A stretch of 59,114 bases of DNA from Allofranklinella schreckenbergeri (GTDB lineage: Bacteria; Pseudomonadota; Gammaproteobacteria; Burkholderiales; Burkholderiaceae_C): positions 1-59,114 of the forward strand of contig NZ_RDQM01000014.1 of assembly GCF_003703475.1 (NCBI RefSeq), in the 5' to 3' direction. Numbering within the stretch: position 1 is the first letter of the stretch; each line of letters opens with the position of its first letter. Positions 48,034-57,295 of this stretch are shown here, one piece after another. The notes beneath the pieces were generated by a model. That model was not told where the DNA came from. It did no database searches and worked only from the letters and a program-made list of their open reading frames with translations. The position numbers were made by a program, and so were the translations under genes.

Positions 48034-48597
48034 TTATGCCTGGAAGCGCCCAAAGCGGCCTTGCCAGTACAGCAAAGGCGAATCTTCCAGCGGCTGGGGC
48101 AGATGCACTTGCAGCACTTTGCCCAGCACGATGGCGTGGCTGTGGCGCAGCACGATCTCGACGACTTGGCAGGCCAAGGCCGCCGGCGCAAGGCGCGCCA
48201 GCCAGATGCCGTGTTCGGTACACATCCACTCATGGCCGGCATAGCGCTGTTCGCCTTGCTCGCCTTGGAGTCCGGCAAACTGCTGCGCCAGGCCCATTTG
48301 CGCTGCGCTCAAGATATTGACGCCGAACAGTCCGCTATCGCGCAGCAAAGGCCATGAAGACGCGCTTTGATTGATGCACACCAGGATTTCTGGCGGCTCA
48401 GCCGATACCGATGTCACGGAAGTGGCGGTCAAGCCGCCCCGGCGCCCTTGATGCGCGACGGTGATGACGTTGGCCGTTCCGCCCAAATGGCGCATGGCCT
48501 GCTTGAATTGATCGGCAGACACCGCGCCGGGCAGGCGCCCATCGTGCGGATGGGCAATGGCTGCTGGCAGGGGCTTGGAAACCATAGGGTGACCCAT
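48034..48597 (-). CDS. Flavin reductase (FMN-dependent, RutF/HpaC-like)
   Basis: 187 aa; ATG 48597 chosen (TTG at 48603 also possible). Contains VSADQFKQAMRHLGGTANVI, LTATSVTSVSAEPPEILVCI and FGVNILSA, the flavin-binding core of the FMN_red/flavin reductase-like family. It reduces free flavin with NAD(P)H for the downstream-partner monooxygenase encoded 12 bp away. Confidence 0.88.
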   Translation of the reverse strand: MGHPMVSKPLPAAIAHPHDGRLPGAVSADQFKQAMRHLGGTANVITVAHQGRRGGLTATSVTSVSAEPPEILVCINQSASSWPLLRDSGLFGVNILSAAQMGLAQQFAGLQGEQGEQRYAGHEWMCTEHGIWLARLAPAALACQVVEIVLRHSHAIVLGKVLQVHLPQPLEDSPLLYWQGRFGRFQA

Positions 48598-48609
48598 GTC
48601 CAACTGGCC

Positions 48610-49695
48610 TTAGCGGATGCCGCGTTGTTGGAGCAGGGGAAGCACGGTGTCGCGGAAGTAGGGGAACTCCTGCACGTAGTCGAAAAACGAGAGCGTGGTG
48701 CCGCGAAAACCTGCTTGCTGCAATGCGCACAAGCGCTCGGCCACTTGCTCTGGCGTGCCCACTAAAGGAAAGCCGCCGTGGCCCGTTGCCATGCGCTCGC
48801 GAATTTGCGCCAGCAGCTCGTGGGGGAAGGAGTGGGCGTGTGCAAATTGCAGATGCATGAGATTGTCCAAAGCGCCCTCGTCGGTGTTTTGGAGCTGGCG
48901 CTGCCATTCCTGCTTGGCTTCGGCCTCGGTGGGGCGGCAGATGACATGGGAGAACGTCATGACGTCCACCTTGCGGCCCTGCGCCTGGCCCTGGGCTTTG
49001 AGCGCGGCGATCTCTTCTGCCGAGCGCTCCAGTTGCATGGCGGGCGTAAAGAGAAAGTTGGCATTGCGGCTGGCGAATTCGCGCCCCTGGCCGGAGCCAG
49101 CCGCATTGAAAACGGGAGGATCGAACTCGGGGCGCGGATTGCCATACACGCCTTTGAGCTGGAAATATTGGCCATCCCAATCAAACCGGCCTTCGTGATG
49201 CCAGATTTTCTTGATCACATCGAACCACTCTTGCGCATAGCCGTAGCGTGTTTCGTGGTCATCGGGCAGGGCAATACCCAGGGCGTCGTATTCCGGCTTG
49301 TTCCAGCCCGCCACGATATTCAGGCCCACGCGATTGCCGCTCATTTGCGCCATGGTGGCAATTTGCTTGGCCAGCGCGACGGGATGGTTGGCCACGGTAT
49401 GCACGGTGGCAAAGACGCTGATGCGCCTTGTATGGGCCAGCAAGGCGGTCGCCCACGTGATGGTTTCCAGCACATAGCCGTGGAAGTCGGTTTGGCCGCC
49501 GTAGCCAATCCAGCGTGCAATCGGCAGCATGAAGTCGATGCCCGCCTCGTCGAGCATGCGGCCGAGCTTGAGGTTGTTGTCCCAAGTGGCTTGCCAGCGG
49601 TCGGGCAAGGTGGATACCGTCATGCCCCCGCCGCAGTTGGAAGCAAAAGTGCCGAGCAAAAACTTGTCGTGGGTCAATAAAGCGTTTTGGGCCAT
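48610..49695 (-). CDS. LLM-class flavin-dependent monooxygenase
   Basis: 361 aa, AGGAG upstream of ATG 49695. Bacterial-luciferase-like TIM barrel: LKLGRMLDEAGIDFMLPIAR, ISVFATVHTVANHPVALAKQ, GNRVGLNIVAGWNKPEYDAL (the family's GLNIVxGWxxxE block) and FNAAGSGQGREFASRNANF. Closest in form to RutA, dimethylsulfone (SfnG) and alkanesulfonate monooxygenases. It uses reduced FMN from its partner. Which sulfone, sulfonate or N-heterocycle is the substrate cannot be told. Confidence 0.88.
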   Translation of the reverse strand: MAQNALLTHDKFLLGTFASNCGGGMTVSTLPDRWQATWDNNLKLGRMLDEAGIDFMLPIARWIGYGGQTDFHGYVLETITWATALLAHTRRISVFATVHTVANHPVALAKQIATMAQMSGNRVGLNIVAGWNKPEYDALGIALPDDHETRYGYAQEWFDVIKKIWHHEGRFDWDGQYFQLKGVYGNPRPEFDPPVFNAAGSGQGREFASRNANFLFTPAMQLERSAEEIAALKAQGQAQGRKVDVMTFSHVICRPTEAEAKQEWQRQLQNTDEGALDNLMHLQFAHAHSFPHELLAQIRERMATGHGGFPLVGTPEQVAERLCALQQAGFRGTTLSFFDYVQEFPYFRDTVLPLLQQRGIR

Positions 49696-49973
49696 GGTGT
49701 GTCTCCTGGATATTGTTGGATGAGGCCAGCCCGCGCTGGTGCTGGCGCGGCACAGTCTAGGGAGACGGCCCATGCAGCTCTATCAAAAAAATGCGGTTTT
49801 ATCGAAAGGCTGCAATTGATTGATTGTTGTGGATGGCCGTGGCAGATGCTTTGGGGCGAATGCGCGCGCGAGACGCAGCACACACCGAGGTCGGCGAGCG
49901 GCTGGCTTGGGCAGGCTTTTACAATCGCGCCCGGCCCAAGCAGACCGTGAGGGCTCATCAAAAGGAGCCTTGT

Positions 49974-51506
49974 ATGCCAGAGAGTGCCCGTGCTGCGGCC
50001 GCGCCTGTGGGTGTGGCCGATTCATCCAAAGTCGTCAAAGCCTATCGGCTGAAATTCACCGGCACGGGGGCAGAGTACTTTCGCGTTTGGTTTGTCAACA
50101 TGCTGTTGATGGTTCTCACGCTGGGCATTTACACCCCTTGGGCGCGCAAGCGCACGGTGGAGTATTTTTTCGGCCATAGCGTGTTGGCGCGGAGTCCGCT
50201 GGAGTTCACGGCGGAAACCCGGCGCATGGTGATTGGCTTTTTCGTCTTTCTGGGGCTTTACAGCTTGTTCAAGCAAGCCACCAACAGCCAGAACGCGCTG
50301 CTGGTGGGGCTGGCGCTGCTGGCGGCGGCGGTATCGGTGCCGTTTTTGTGGGGGAGTGCGCGGCGCTTTCGCGTTACCGCCACACGCTGGCGCGGCCTGC
50401 GCTTGCGTTTTGGCACCAGTTGGAAAGAGATTTACTGGGCCAGTTGGCCGGTGTTCGTGATTGCGCTGGTCTGGTTTTGTGTGTACGCGGGCATCGACAT
50501 GCGCCACACCTTCACCTCGCCCAGCCTGCTGGAAGAAACCCGCCCCAAAACGTTTCTGGGCCTGACGGTGATCGATTGGATATTGGTGGCGCTGGGCCTG
50601 GTGGTGAGCTGGCTGTGCTTTGTGCGGGTGATGTTCAATTACCAGCGCTTGACGATTGAGCGCACCTATATCGGGGTGGAACAGGGCGTCTTTCGCGGCA
50701 CTTACGGCGATTTCGTGCGGATTTGGCTGGGCGCAACCCTGATTGCGGTGCTGGGATTTGCGACCGTTGTCACGGGGGCCAGTCTGCTGCTTGCCGAGCA
50801 ATTGCCCAGCCGTTTCGGCTGGGATGAGCAGGTCGAGGCTGCTGTGGAGCAAGCCGCTGCGGAAGAGGACGAATTCAGCCAGGCGCGCAGGCAGCTTTAC
50901 GAAAAAATGCAGGAGCAACTGGAGCGATCGCCCCAATCGGTCGATTGGGAAACCTTCCGCGTCGAGATGCAGGCCATTGAGGAGGCCCGCCAGCAAAAGT
51001 GCCGCGAACCGGGCCAGAGCCAGCAGCCTTACTGCCAAAGCGCTGCCGGGTGGTGGACAGAAGGCGAAGCCGATCCGGCCGAGGCAGAGACCGATGAGGC
51101 AGCGCTGGAGGCGGGCGGCGCCGATTTCGTCTTGATCGCTCTGATAGTGCTGTCCTGGCTGCCCATGCTGCTGGTGTTCGAGATCGCCCACGCCTACCGT
51201 GAGGCCAAGCAGCACCGGCTGGTGTGGAATCTTTCGGGCGTGAGCGATATTGCGCGCTTTCGCTGCAAGCTCAGCGTGGGCGGTTACGTGTGGCTGCGGC
51301 TGCAAAACTGGCTGCTCACCGTCATCACGCTGGGCTTTTTCCGCCCCTTTGCGCGGGTGCGTGAATACCGCGCGCGCTGGACTTCCACCACCGTGCACAT
51401 CCGTGGCGGAGCCTCGCGCCTGCAAAACCTGCTGACCATCCAGCAAGAAGGCGGTGCATTTGCCGATGCCGTTGCCGACTTCGCTGGCTTTGACATCGTT
51501 TCCTGA
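49974..51506 (+). CDS. YjgN/DUF898 family membrane protein
   Basis: 510 aa, AAAGGAG upstream of ATG 49974. KAYRLKFTGTGAEYFRVWFV and LTLGIYTPWARKRTVEYFFG, twice repeated in form (again in the C-terminal half with WLRLQNWLLTVITLGFFRPF), define DUF898. About eight membrane helices with a large acidic, glutamine-rich soluble insert (residues about 285-375). Function unknown; commonly co-occurs with an M48 protease, as here. Confidence 0.85.
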   Translation: MPESARAAAAPVGVADSSKVVKAYRLKFTGTGAEYFRVWFVNMLLMVLTLGIYTPWARKRTVEYFFGHSVLARSPLEFTAETRRMVIGFFVFLGLYSLFKQATNSQNALLVGLALLAAAVSVPFLWGSARRFRVTATRWRGLRLRFGTSWKEIYWASWPVFVIALVWFCVYAGIDMRHTFTSPSLLEETRPKTFLGLTVIDWILVALGLVVSWLCFVRVMFNYQRLTIERTYIGVEQGVFRGTYGDFVRIWLGATLIAVLGFATVVTGASLLLAEQLPSRFGWDEQVEAAVEQAAAEEDEFSQARRQLYEKMQEQLERSPQSVDWETFRVEMQAIEEARQQKCREPGQSQQPYCQSAAGWWTEGEADPAEAETDEAALEAGGADFVLIALIVLSWLPMLLVFEIAHAYREAKQHRLVWNLSGVSDIARFRCKLSVGGYVWLRLQNWLLTVITLGFFRPFARVREYRARWTSTTVHIRGGASRLQNLLTIQQEGGAFADAVADFAGFDIVS

Positions 51507-51523
51507 GCACGAGGCCATTTGCC

Positions 51524-52726
51524 ATGCCCAGCGCAGCCCCTGAACATGCCGCGGCCCCTGCTGCCGCGCCCCCGCCGGTCCTCAAAGCCTTGTGGTTCGA
51601 CGGCACCAGCAGCAGCGGCCAGCGCGTGCTGGCCCTGATTGAGCCAGGCCCCAAGGGGCCGCGGCTGACGCTGGCGCCGCTGGACCCCGAGGCCCTGGGC
51701 CTGACGCTGGACAGCCCCGACGTGAAATGGCCCCAAACCTACGGCAAGGCCGACCCCAAGCGCCGCCTGACGGTGAACTTGGGCGAGCACGGCAGCCTGC
51801 AAGTGGCCAGCGCTGCGCAGTGGCACCGTGCCTATGAGCTGGCAGGCGGGCGGCGCAAGATGGCCGAACGCTTGCAAACGGGCTGGAAAATGCTCATCGG
51901 CTTCACGCTGGCGTGCGTGCTTTTGCTGGTGGCCTTTTTCCGCTACGGCACCCCCTGGGCCGCCGGGCAACTGGCGCGCTTTGTGCCCCTGGGGTGGGAA
52001 ACCGCGATGACGGATGGTTTCCTGGAGCAAATCGAGGGCAAGTTCTTTCGCCCCACCAAGCTCTCTGCCCAGCGGCAAAGCGATTTGAAAGAGCGCTTTG
52101 CCGCCATGCTGGCCGACATCCCCGAGCGCATGCAGCGCTACGGCAGCTACCAACCCTTGTGGCGGCTGGAGTTTCGCGCCAGCTTCATCGGCCCCAATGC
52201 GCTGGCCTTCCCCGGCGGGCTGGTGGTGGTGACGGACGACATGGTCGAACTGGCCCAGGCCAAAGGCTTGGGCGATCACGCCCTGATGGGGGTGATCGCG
52301 CATGAAATCGGCCACATCGTGCACCGCCACTCCAGCCGCATGCTGATTGAGCAAGGCGTGCTCAATGCCACCCTGAGCGTGGCGCTCAACGACGTTTCCA
52401 GCATGGTGGCGCTGGCCAGCACCAGCTTGACGGTCTTGTCCTACAGCCGTGACCACGAGCGCGAGGCCGATTGCTTTGCCCTGGCCCTGATGCGCCACCA
52501 GCGCATCGACCCCAAAGGCCTGGCCCAACTGTTTGCCGCGATGGAGGGCCGGGCCGTGTCTGTCGAGAAAAACGCCCCCGAAAGCACACCTGAAAACGCC
52601 CCCAAAAACGCGCGCAGCCAAGGGCTGGATTGGCTCTCCAGCCACCCCGGCACGCAAGGGCGCATCGGCATGTTCGCCTCGGGGCAAGCCATGCAGTGCG
52701 ATATGGCAACGGGGCGGTTGCGCTAA
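51524..52726 (+). CDS. M48-family metalloprotease
   Basis: 400 aa. One membrane helix at residues 120-140 (MLIGFTLACVLLLVAFFRYG), then a zinc-protease domain with HEIGHIVHRH (H260, E261, H264) and the third ligand in EREADCFAL. The active site faces the periplasm or membrane. N-terminal 100 residues form an SH3-like domain. Follows DUF898 by 17 bp and overlaps the next gene by one base. Confidence 0.9.
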   Translation: MPSAAPEHAAAPAAAPPPVLKALWFDGTSSSGQRVLALIEPGPKGPRLTLAPLDPEALGLTLDSPDVKWPQTYGKADPKRRLTVNLGEHGSLQVASAAQWHRAYELAGGRRKMAERLQTGWKMLIGFTLACVLLLVAFFRYGTPWAAGQLARFVPLGWETAMTDGFLEQIEGKFFRPTKLSAQRQSDLKERFAAMLADIPERMQRYGSYQPLWRLEFRASFIGPNALAFPGGLVVVTDDMVELAQAKGLGDHALMGVIAHEIGHIVHRHSSRMLIEQGVLNATLSVALNDVSSMVALASTSLTVLSYSRDHEREADCFALALMRHQRIDPKGLAQLFAAMEGRAVSVEKNAPESTPENAPKNARSQGLDWLSSHPGTQGRIGMFASGQAMQCDMATGRLR

Positions 52727-53079
52727 TGCTGCGTATGAGCGGCGGCGATGTGCATGGGCCATGCCGGGCGGCAGCGGTGTGCGCTGGCGCGGCGCTTTGC
52801 GTGATCTTGACCGGATGCACTGCGCAGCCTTCAGCCCCTCAAGCCCCTGGGGCACAGCAAGCCGTGGCGGCGGTGCAAGGCTATTTGCGCAGCAAGGGGC
52901 GCGACACCGCCTGGCCCGCCCTCCAGTGCGAAGCGCTGCAAGGGCCCGAGGTGCGGGCGCTGGGCGGGCACTACCTTGTGCTGTGCGACTTCGATGTGCA
53001 GCAGCGCCAGTGGGGCAACCACACCGGCTATTTGCTGGGCAGCCAACTGGAGTTGCTGGAGGTGATTCCGGGTAAATGA
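52726..53079 (+). CDS. Small lipoprotein
   Basis: 117 aa; ATG 52726 overlaps the protease stop (TAATG). Signal with lipobox ILTGC (cysteine at about residue 32), then QQAVAAVQGYLRSKGRDTAW and YLVLCDFDVQQRQWGNHTGY, a small alpha/beta domain. Third gene of the DUF898-M48 operon. Function unknown. Confidence 0.75.
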   Translation: MLRMSGGDVHGPCRAAAVCAGAALCVILTGCTAQPSAPQAPGAQQAVAAVQGYLRSKGRDTAWPALQCEALQGPEVRALGGHYLVLCDFDVQQRQWGNHTGYLLGSQLELLEVIPGK

Positions 53080-53177
53080 ATGTTCCAAATCAATGGAAAA
53101 ATCACTTGAACATGGAATTGCCGAAATGAGGCGATTTATTTTCTTTTTGATTTAGAAAATAAGGTTGCAAAAAGGGC

Positions 53178-53822
53178 TTAGCGTGTGGGTGCGGCCGTTT
53201 TGGGCTGGTAATCACACCAAGCGCTGACGCGGCACTCCCAGCAACGCGGCTTGCGTGCCTGGCACACATAGCGGCCCAGCAGGATCAGCCAATGGTGGGC
53301 ATGCACGGCATAGTCTTTGGGCACGCGCTTGAGTAATTGCTGCTCTACCGCCAGCGGCGTTTTGCCAGGCGCCAGGCCCGTGCGGTTGCTGACGCGAAAG
53401 ATATGCGTATCCACCGCCATCGTCGGCTGACCAAAGGCCACGTTCAGCACCACATTGGCCGTCTTACGCCCCACGCCGGGCAGGGCTTCCAACGCTTCGC
53501 GCGTGCGCGGAATTTCGCCGCCGTAGCGCTCGACCAGAATCTGGCAAGTCGCCAGCAGGTTTTTGGCCTTGGTGCGGTACAGGCCGATGGTTTTGATGTG
53601 TTCCTCCAGCCCCTCCAGGCCCAAATCCAGCATTGCCTGCGCAGTGCCAGCGACGGGAAACAGCCGACGGGTGGCCTTGTTCACCCCCACATCCGTCGCC
53701 TGCGCCGAGAGCAGCACAGCAGCCAGAAGCTGGAAATCGCTGCCGTATTCCAGCTCCGTTTGCGGATGCGGATTGGCCGCCTGCAAGGCGGCGAAGAAGA
53801 GGGGGATGTCGGCTTTCTTCAT
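53178..53822 (-). CDS. nth: Endonuclease III
   Basis: 214 aa; ATG 53822. Helix-hairpin-helix LPGVGRKTANVVL with the catalytic lysine, catalytic aspartate in VDTHIFRV, and the 4Fe-4S loop C-x6-C-x2-C-x5-C (CQARKPRCWECRVSAWC). DNA glycosylase/AP lyase for oxidised pyrimidines. The terminator-like palindrome of the tracrRNA lies 34 bp upstream on the same strand. Confidence 0.95.
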   Translation of the reverse strand: MKKADIPLFFAALQAANPHPQTELEYGSDFQLLAAVLLSAQATDVGVNKATRRLFPVAGTAQAMLDLGLEGLEEHIKTIGLYRTKAKNLLATCQILVERYGGEIPRTREALEALPGVGRKTANVVLNVAFGQPTMAVDTHIFRVSNRTGLAPGKTPLAVEQQLLKRVPKDYAVHAHHWLILLGRYVCQARKPRCWECRVSAWCDYQPKTAAPTR

Positions 53823-53847
53823 AGACAGGGGGCGGATGCGTCGCCCG

Positions 53848-53950
53848 AAAAAGGTGAAAGCCGGGCATGCCCGGCTTTCCATTTTTTGCATCTAGCTACA
53901 AAAGCAATCAGCTTGTTAGCGGCTAAAGCACAAATCCCAGTGAACTGAGT
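53848..53950 (-). ncRNA. tracrRNA
   Basis: The minus strand contains an anti-repeat (about 53945-53912): CACTGGGATTTGTGCTTTAG, then CCGCTAAC, which pairs with the 5' part of the crRNA repeat (GTTCCGGTTAGAGCAC on the minus strand), with one small internal loop. A short nexus-like hairpin AAGCTGATTGCTT and the palindrome GAAAGCCGGGCATGCCCGGC (53879 on) follow, ending in TTTTT at 53852-53848. About 103 nt, from a TATAAT box at 53962-53957. Boundaries are predictions. Confidence 0.8.
53856..53879. terminator. tracrRNA terminator palindrome (works on both strands)
   Basis: A perfect 24-bp palindrome, half GAAAGCCGGGCA. On the minus strand it is followed by ACC and five Ts; on the plus strand by CA and six Ts. 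On the minus strand it ends the tracrRNA before nth. Confidence 0.75.
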
Positions 53951-53956
53951 GCCGAC

Positions 53957-53962
53957 ATTATA
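53957..53962 (-). promoter_or_regulatory. -10 box of the tracrRNA promoter
   Basis: TATAAT on the minus strand, predicted start near 53950. No good -35 at 16-18 bp; the region upstream is AT-rich. It is within the short divergent gap to cas9. Confidence 0.55.
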
Positions 53963-54017
53963 CCTATTTTAAGAAACAATATATTGCATAAAGTTTTAAA
54001 AAGCAGAAAATGTTTTC

Positions 54018-57000
54018 ATGTCAAAACATAAACCTACTATTCGTTACCGATTGGCCCTTGATTTGGGCTCTACCTCGCTGGGCTGGGCCATTCTGCGCCT
54101 GAATGCTGACAACCAGCCCACCGCCATCATCAAGGCTGGTGTGCGCATCTTCAGCGATGGCCGAAGCCCCAAGGATGGTTCCTCGCTGGCAGTGACCCGT
54201 CGCACCGCACGCGCCATGCGCCGTCGGCGCGACCGTTTGCTCAAGCGCAAGGCGCGCATGAGGGACAAGCTGATTGCGCATGGTTTCTTCCCGAAGGATG
54301 AGGCGGCACGCAAGGCACTGGAAGCGCTCAACCCTTACCAGCTGCGCGCCGAGGGTTTGCAGCGCGCACTGACGCCGGGCGAGTTTGCCCGCGCGCTGTT
54401 TCACATCAATCAGCGCCGAGGTTTCAAGAGTAACCGCAAGACTGACAAAGGCGCCAAGGACGCTGGCGCGATGAAGGCGGCCATCAGCAGCCTGCGGGCC
54501 CAACTCGCGCCCTACCCCGTGGATGGCGCAGGCAAGAGACTTGACCCCCATTCTCCGGCGCTACTGCAATGGGCTTGCCGACAAAGCGACGACACCCGCA
54601 ACAGCATGCCGCGAACCGTGGGCGAGCTGCTGGCGCAACGCTTGCAGCAAGGCTTGGGTGCTCGGGCAAAAAACAACGGTCAAAGCGGCGCCAAACTGGC
54701 ATACGACCTCTACGTTGATCGCCAGATGGTGGCCGATGAGTTCGATGCGTTATGGGCTGTGCAAGCGGGCTTCAATCCTGCCCTGTTTCATGAACAGGCG
54801 CGCGCCGAGTTGCGCGACACCCTGTTGCACCAACGCCCATTGCGCCCGGTCAAACCGGGGCGCTGCACCTTGCAGCCGGAAGAAGAGCGCGCCCCGCTGG
54901 CGCTGCCCAGCACGCAGCGTTTTCGCATCCTGCAAGAAGTGAATCACTTGCGCTTGCTTCAGCGCGGTATGCGCGAAGAACCGCTGACGCTGGCGCAGCG
55001 CGATGCCATCGTGAACATGCTGGAAAGCAGCAGCAAGGTCACATTCAAGGCCATGCGCAAAAAGCTCAAGCTGGGCGACGTGGTGCAGTTCAACCTGGAA
55101 GACGCCAAGCGCAGCGAGCTCAAAGGCAATGCCACCACGGCAGCACTGGCCAAAAAAGAGCTGTTTGGCGATGTCTGGCACACATGGACGTTACGGCAAC
55201 AAGACGCCATTGTCCGCCAGCTCGTCACTCAGCAAAATACCGAGCGTTTAATCAAGCGACTTGTTAAATATTGCCGCGTTGACGAAGCGTGCGCTGCAGC
55301 CATTGCCAACACCGGCCTGCCCGAAGGCTACGGCAGCCTGAGCCGCAAAGCACTGGCACGCATCGTGCCTGCATTGCGCGCCGAGGTCATCACCTACGAC
55401 AAGGCCGTGCAGGCCGCTGGCTTTGCCCACCACAGCGACTTGGGCTTTGACTTTGAGCATGGCGATGACGAAGTGGAGCAGCTTGGCGAGCGCATCATTG
55501 CATCCACGGGGGAAATCAAACCGGTGCTTGCCTTCAAGCAACTGCCTTACTACGGTCGTGCCCTGCAACGCCATGTGGCTTTTGGTAGCGGCAATCCCAA
55601 AGACCCGGAAGAAAAGCGCTACGGCAAGATCGCCAACCCCACGGTACACATCGGCCTGAATCAGGTGCGCAAAGTCGCCAATGCGCTGGTTCGACGCTAT
55701 GGCCGACCAACCGAAATCGTGGTGGAACTGGCGCGTGACTTGAAGCAAAGCCGCGAGCAAAAGCTGGAAACGCAAAAGCGCCAAGCTGAAAATCAAAAGC
55801 GCAATGCGCGCATCCGCGCGGAAATCGCGCCCATGCTGGGCATCAGTGAAGAGCGCGTGAAGCACGCCGACATCCAGAAATGGATTTTGTGGGAAGAACT
55901 GAGCTTTGACGCGGCCGACCGCCGCTGCCCCTACAGCGGCGTGCAAATCAGCGCGGCCATGTTGCTGTCGGAGCAAGTGGAAATTGAGCACATCCTGCCC
56001 TTCTCGCAAACGCTGGATGACAGCCTGAACAACAAAACCGTTTCCATGCGGCAAGCCAACCGCATCAAAGGCAACCGCACACCTTGGCAAGCGCGGGAGG
56101 ACTTCGAGGCACAGGGGTGGACGTACGAATGCATGTTGCAACGCGCCGAACGCATGCCCAAGGCCAAACGCTACCGTTTCGCACCCGATGGTTACGAACG
56201 CTGGCTCAAAGAAGACCAGGATTTTCTGGCCCGCGCGCTGAACGATACGCGCTATCTCTCGCGCATCGCCAAAGCCTATCTGCAACTGCTGTGCCCGCAA
56301 GGCACGTGGGCGATACCCGGGCAAATGACGGCTCTGCTGCGCGCCAAGTTCGGCTTGAATGATGTGCTTGGCCTGCATGGCGAAAAAAACCGCGACGACC
56401 ACCGCCATCATGCCGTGGACGCTTGCGTCATTGGCGTCACCGATCAAGCCTTGCTGCAACGCTTTGCCCAAGCCAGCGCCACAGCGCGCCAGCAAGGTCT
56501 GGAAAAACTCGTGGAGGACATGCCCCTGCCCTGGGAAAGCTACCGCGCGCATGTAGAGCGCGCCGTGCAAAACATCTGGGTCAGCCACAAGCCCGATCAT
56601 GGGCATGAGGGGGAAATGTTTGATGCAACGATCTACAGCGCATCCGGTCAAAGCCGGATGGCCGCAAAAGACAGGAAAGTTCTACCGTTCCACGCACGAC
56701 CGGAACATGCACACCTGAATCGCTATCGTGACAAAAACAACGCGCCAAAACCCTACAAAGGCTTGCTGAGCAATAGCAACTACTGTATTGAAATCACACG
56801 CAATGAAAAGCGAGACTGGGCAGGAAAAGTCATTTCAACCTTTGATGCCTACAAGATTGAAAGAGAGCTGCTACGCGCCTATAGAAATAAACATGGAAAA
56901 AATGCCAGCTCACTTGCTTTGCTTGATCTTCTCAGCAATCATGAGTCCTTCGATGGTCAACCTTTGGTCATGCGTTTATGCAAGGGAGACTGCATAGCCA

Positions 57001-57281
57001 TTGGTCAAGGAAAAGAAAGAGAAGTGCTGCAAGTTCTGAAAATCAACAGTTCCGGCTCAGTCACCTTCATCAAACCCAACGAAACCAATATCAGCGCACG
57101 CTATCTGGCAAAGCTTGCAGCGCAAAAAGACCAGAAGGCTGGCAAGTTCTTTGATGAGGCTGCATTGAACGACGTGTTTTTTCAAAAAGCTTTTTCCGCA
57201 GGGAGTTTGCTGGAGGCCAAAGCCCGCCGCGTCACCATCTCGCCCACCGGTGAACTGCGTGACCCCGGCTTCAAAGGCTGA
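54018..57281 (+). CDS. cas9: Type II-C CRISPR effector nuclease Cas9
   Basis: 1087 aa. RuvC-I LALDLGSTSLGWAIL (D15), arginine-rich bridge helix (about residues 60-85, RRTARAMRRRRDRLLKRKAR), RuvC-II IVVELARD (E570), HNH VEIEHILPFSQTLDDSLNNK (H658) and RuvC-III HRHHAVDACVIGV (H798, D801). The length is in the II-C range. It cuts both strands of DNA matching the spacer, guided by crRNA and tracrRNA. All catalytic residues are present. PAM cannot be inferred here. Confidence 0.97.
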   Translation: MSKHKPTIRYRLALDLGSTSLGWAILRLNADNQPTAIIKAGVRIFSDGRSPKDGSSLAVTRRTARAMRRRRDRLLKRKARMRDKLIAHGFFPKDEAARKALEALNPYQLRAEGLQRALTPGEFARALFHINQRRGFKSNRKTDKGAKDAGAMKAAISSLRAQLAPYPVDGAGKRLDPHSPALLQWACRQSDDTRNSMPRTVGELLAQRLQQGLGARAKNNGQSGAKLAYDLYVDRQMVADEFDALWAVQAGFNPALFHEQARAELRDTLLHQRPLRPVKPGRCTLQPEEERAPLALPSTQRFRILQEVNHLRLLQRGMREEPLTLAQRDAIVNMLESSSKVTFKAMRKKLKLGDVVQFNLEDAKRSELKGNATTAALAKKELFGDVWHTWTLRQQDAIVRQLVTQQNTERLIKRLVKYCRVDEACAAAIANTGLPEGYGSLSRKALARIVPALRAEVITYDKAVQAAGFAHHSDLGFDFEHGDDEVEQLGERIIASTGEIKPVLAFKQLPYYGRALQRHVAFGSGNPKDPEEKRYGKIANPTVHIGLNQVRKVANALVRRYGRPTEIVVELARDLKQSREQKLETQKRQAENQKRNARIRAEIAPMLGISEERVKHADIQKWILWEELSFDAADRRCPYSGVQISAAMLLSEQVEIEHILPFSQTLDDSLNNKTVSMRQANRIKGNRTPWQAREDFEAQGWTYECMLQRAERMPKAKRYRFAPDGYERWLKEDQDFLARALNDTRYLSRIAKAYLQLLCPQGTWAIPGQMTALLRAKFGLNDVLGLHGEKNRDDHRHHAVDACVIGVTDQALLQRFAQASATARQQGLEKLVEDMPLPWESYRAHVERAVQNIWVSHKPDHGHEGEMFDATIYSASGQSRMAAKDRKVLPFHARPEHAHLNRYRDKNNAPKPYKGLLSNSNYCIEITRNEKRDWAGKVISTFDAYKIERELLRAYRNKHGKNASSLALLDLLSNHESFDGQPLVMRLCKGDCIAIGQGKEREVLQVLKINSSGSVTFIKPNETNISARYLAKLAAQKDQKAGKFFDEAALNDVFFQKAFSAGSLLEAKARRVTISPTGELRDPGFKG

Positions 57282-57295
57282 TCAAGGGGCGCAGT

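Noticed and set aside
53880-54017. tracrRNA read on the plus strand
   Set aside because: The plus strand also carries an anti-repeat-like string, but pairing with the 5' end of the repeat would be in the wrong orientation, no nexus or terminator follows, and the TATAAT box and palindromic terminator fit the minus strand.
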